Shown here piece by piece: positions 5,973 through 6,973 of a stretch of 6,973 nucleotides of DNA. The DNA lies in the NCBI GenBank assembly GCA_023429845.1, contig JAEZCY010000098.1, positions 1 through 6,973 of the forward strand. The letters are read 5' to 3'. Source of the stretch: Acidobacteriota bacterium (GTDB taxonomy: Bacteria > Acidobacteriota > Vicinamibacteria > Vicinamibacterales > Vicinamibacteraceae). How positions within the stretch are numbered: the first letter of the stretch is position 1; each line of letters opens with the position of its first letter. The notes below the pieces were generated by a model. It saw only the letters and a list, made by a program, of their open reading frames with translations. It did not search any database and had not been told where the DNA came from. Both the position numbers and the translations under genes were made by a program.

Positions 5973-6973
5973 ATGGTGAGTCAACCCGGATTGTTCGGCG
6001 ATCCGCTCACGACCAGAGCGGTGGCGGCGCTCGTCAAGGCCGAGGGCGTGGAAGCCCTCCCGTCAGCACAGCGCCGCGCCGACCATGCGCGGTACCAGGA
6101 GGTGGTGTGCCGATCGGCACTGAACCGCACGAAGGGCATGCCGTTCAAGTGGACGCTGAACCCCTATCGCGGATGCACGCACGCGTGTCACTACTGCTTC
6201 GCCCGCCGCTATCAGACACAGCTCGAGATGGGCATCGGCGACCAGTTCTCGTCGTACATCTTCGTCAAGCGGAACATTGCCGACGTGCTCGCCCGTGAAG
6301 TCGGCAAACCGTCGTGGTCGCCTGAACTCGTTGCCGTCGGCACCGCGACCGATCCCTATCAGCCCATCGAAGGTCACTACAGGCTTACCCGTCGGTGCCT
6401 CGAGGTGCTCGACGCGTCGAGCACTACGGTCGGCCTCGTAACGAAAGGTACGATGGTCGTGCGCGACGCCGACATCCTCGGACGCCTGTCGTCACGAGGG
6501 CTCGCGACGGTCTACGTCAGCGTGCCGACGACCGACCCGGTATGGGAGCGCCTCGAACCGGGCACGGCGCCGCCGCTCCAACGGTTGCGGGCGGTGCGGT
6601 ACCTGCTCGACGCCGGCGTGCGCGCCGGGGTGCTCATGAGTCCGCTGGTGCCGGGCTTCACGACGCAGCCCGCTCGCATCGAGGCGACGCTGCAGGCGAT
6701 GGCCGACCTCGATGTGCCGCTGTTGGGCAGCAACGTGCTGTATCTGGAAGGCGGCACGCGCGACCACTTCCTCGGCTTCCTGCGGGCTGAAGCGCCGCAC
6801 CTGCTCGAGAAATACGCGCGGCTGTACCCGGGAAAGTATGCCGACAAGGGCTACGCGGCGCAGGTGAAGTCGGTCGTCGCGGCACTACGGGCGAGTGGTA
6901 GTGGAGAAGGGACAGAAATGCGGGAATGCGGGAATGCGGGAATGCCGAAGGCGTGGACGGCGAAGGCGCGAAG
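5973..6973 (+). CDS. SPL-like / Rv2578c-type radical SAM protein (3' end beyond window)
   Basis: The frame is open from ATG 5973 to the last base, 333 codons plus two bases, with no stop in view. Radical SAM enzymes use a [4Fe-4S] cluster to cleave S-adenosylmethionine and start radical chemistry. The cluster motif CxxxCxxC is present as C68-T-H-A-C72-H-Y-C75 within NPYRGCTHACHYCFARR. Further marks of the COG1533 (SplB-like) group are YIFVKRNIADVLARE (95-109), GTATDPYQPIE (123-133), LTRRCLEVL, VTKGTMVVRDADIL, RLEPGTAPP with the following RLRAVRYLLDAG, and VLMSPLVPGF. Despite the name, members are common in non-sporulating bacteria and their substrate is unknown, so spore photoproduct repair should not be assumed. 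The conserved part ends near residue 308 (VVAALRAS); the rest is low complexity with an 8-base repeat. ATG 5973 is the first in-frame start after a TGA at 5922; AAGG at 5958-5961 is a modest ribosome site. Confidence 0.88.
   Translation, partial: MVSQPGLFGDPLTTRAVAALVKAEGVEALPSAQRRADHARYQEVVCRSALNRTKGMPFKWTLNPYRGCTHACHYCFARRYQTQLEMGIGDQFSSYIFVKRNIADVLAREVGKPSWSPELVAVGTATDPYQPIEGHYRLTRRCLEVLDASSTTVGLVTKGTMVVRDADILGRLSSRGLATVYVSVPTTDPVWERLEPGTAPPLQRLRAVRYLLDAGVRAGVLMSPLVPGFTTQPARIEATLQAMADLDVPLLGSNVLYLEGGTRDHFLGFLRAEAPHLLEKYARLYPGKYADKGYAAQVKSVVAALRASGSGEGTEMRECGNAGMPKAWTAKAR
6918..6949 (+). repeat. 8-base tandem repeat (ATGCGGGA) in the radical SAM 3' end
   Basis: ATGCGGGA occurs three times without error (6918-6925, 6926-6933, 6934-6941), followed by a decayed fourth copy ATGCCGAA (6942-6949). 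Because eight is not a multiple of three, each copy is read in a different frame and any gain or loss of a unit would change the downstream reading frame. A second short repeat, CGAAGGCG, follows at 6946-6953 and 6961-6968. Confidence 0.85.

Noticed and set aside
5948..6298. ATG at 5948 directly after AAGGAG, opening a + strand frame of 117 codons
   Set aside because: The AAGGAG-to-ATG spacing of one base is too short for a working ribosome site, and the frame overlaps the radical SAM gene with low-complexity, non-family sequence.

Overview
This is a GC-rich, gene-dense chromosomal window, with genes separated by 6 to 95 bases. An LPS-assembly outer-membrane protein shows the host is a diderm (Gram-negative) bacterium. 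High GC, many GTG starts, weak Shine-Dalgarno sites, the folC-lptD order and the secreted beta-repeat protein suggest Acidobacteriota, perhaps the Vicinamibacteria. The taxon is an inference from style and gene content and was not tested by any search.

Left part (1-4038, + strand): three closely spaced genes read in one direction. They are the C-terminal part of folC (folylpolyglutamate/dihydrofolate synthase, cut by the window edge), lptD (772 aa, with signal peptide, LptA-like N-domain and outer-membrane barrel), and an SDR-type sugar-nucleotide reductase that closely resembles GDP-6-deoxy-D-mannose reductase (Rmd). The gaps are 43 and 14 bases, so a common transcript is likely. LptD places LPS in the outer leaflet and Rmd would supply GDP-D-rhamnose for surface polysaccharide, so the last two genes fit a shared envelope theme.

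Middle part (4048-5877, - strand): two genes converge on the first group, with only 9 bases between the facing stop codons. The upstream gene encodes a secreted protein of 231 aa built from two copies of a beta-rich module. Six bases after its stop begins a polytopic membrane protein of the DUF5009/HGSNAT-like (NagX, COG4299) acyltransferase family. The spacing suggests the two are co-transcribed.

Right part (5973-6973, + strand): after a 95-base divergent intergenic region with a candidate promoter and a perfect inverted repeat, an open reading frame for an SPL-like (Rv2578c-type) radical SAM protein runs off the end of the window. Its far end contains a short 8-base tandem repeat and a low-complexity tail.

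I found no RNA genes, CRISPR arrays, insertion sequences or phage genes, and no convincing new multi-gene system. The points most worth a second look are the three-cysteine LptD, the repeat at the radical SAM 3' end, the duplicated secreted protein coupled to the acyltransferase, and the palindrome in the divergent promoter region.
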